NCBI GenBank assembly: GCA_012271065.1
Contig: JAAXHE010000348.1
Coordinates: 1 to 14,655, forward strand
Origin: Candidatus Latescibacterota bacterium
GTDB taxonomy: Bacteria > Latescibacterota > UBA2968 > GCA-2709665
DNA length: 14,655 nt
Direction: 5' to 3'
Shown here: one piece after another, positions 14,541-14,655 of the stretch
Layout of the letters: each line of letters begins with the position of its first letter
Numbering within the stretch: the stretch's first letter is position 1
Translations under genes and position numbers: made by a program
Notes under the pieces: model-generated
Told to the model about the DNA's origin: nothing
The model's input: only the letters and a program-made list of their open reading frames with translations
The model's database searches: none

Positions 14541-14655
14541 CTCAGGACTCGATTGGAACGACCCTGTGTGTGTTTGATCGCCGCATAATATTCCAACATG
14601 AACGCATGACGCCTTGCGCTATCGAATGCTGAGTCCGCTCCGAAAACGGGTGTTA
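14541..14655. other. Right edge, region upstream of the helicase gene
   Basis: This stretch should hold the helicase promoter. A TATTAT box can be read on the minus strand near 14585-14590, but I find no -35 hexamer at the right distance. No coding sequence is supported. Confidence 0.4.

Noticed and set aside
12340..14552. A 10-base match in inverted orientation between the tRNA T-arm (TCGAGTCCTG, 12340-12349) and the region just upstream of the helicase gene (14543-14552)
   Set aside because: Integration at a tRNA would leave direct, not inverted, repeats, usually longer and reaching the tRNA 3' end. A match of this length is probably chance.

Overview
This window looks like ordinary chromosome from a Gram-negative, FCB-type bacterium. 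The clues are a PorX-like response regulator fused to a PglZ phosphatase-fold domain, a histidine kinase with the AHQLGTP phospho-acceptor box common in Bacteroidota and relatives, the long form of IspG, and a YjbH-like outer-membrane protein. Hand-counted 60-base samples range from about 43-50% G+C (left operon and right-hand helicase gene) to about 70% (mutS2). A lineage such as Latescibacterota or a neighbouring candidate phylum fits, but that placement is inference.

Left region (1-4600, minus strand). Four genes run leftwards as one probable operon: a membrane histidine kinase, a PorX-like response regulator/PglZ protein, the tRNA t6A ATPase TsaE, and a small exported beta-barrel protein of the YjbH type. 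Kinase and regulator are 19 bases apart, and tsaE overlaps the barrel gene by the four bases ATGA. A good sigma70-like promoter (TTGACT, 18 bases, TATACT) lies about 200 bases upstream of the kinase, and the long leader can fold into a nested hairpin.

Middle region (4600-12240, plus strand). A divergent promoter probably drives rpsU (ribosomal protein S21), which ends in a clear intrinsic terminator. Then come cvpA and mutS2, probably one unit, ispG with its own near-consensus promoter (TTGACA, 17 bases, TATATT), and dnaG. These are housekeeping genes for translation, membrane biology, DNA and ribosome quality control, isoprenoid synthesis and replication priming.

Right region (12240-14655). 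A complete tRNA gene with anticodon CAU and encoded CCA carries acceptor-stem pairs expected of tRNA-Ile2. It ends in a strong terminator. Facing it is a 689-residue protein fusing a RelE/ParE-like toxin fold to a UvrD/Rep-like superfamily 1 helicase, with its own terminator. Its position beside a tRNA gene and its toxin-helicase architecture make it the most accessory-looking gene here.

The two items most worth following are the linked kinase/PorX-like/outer-membrane-protein operon, a signalling unit not described in the model T9SS organisms in this arrangement, and the RelE-helicase fusion with no antitoxin gene beside it.
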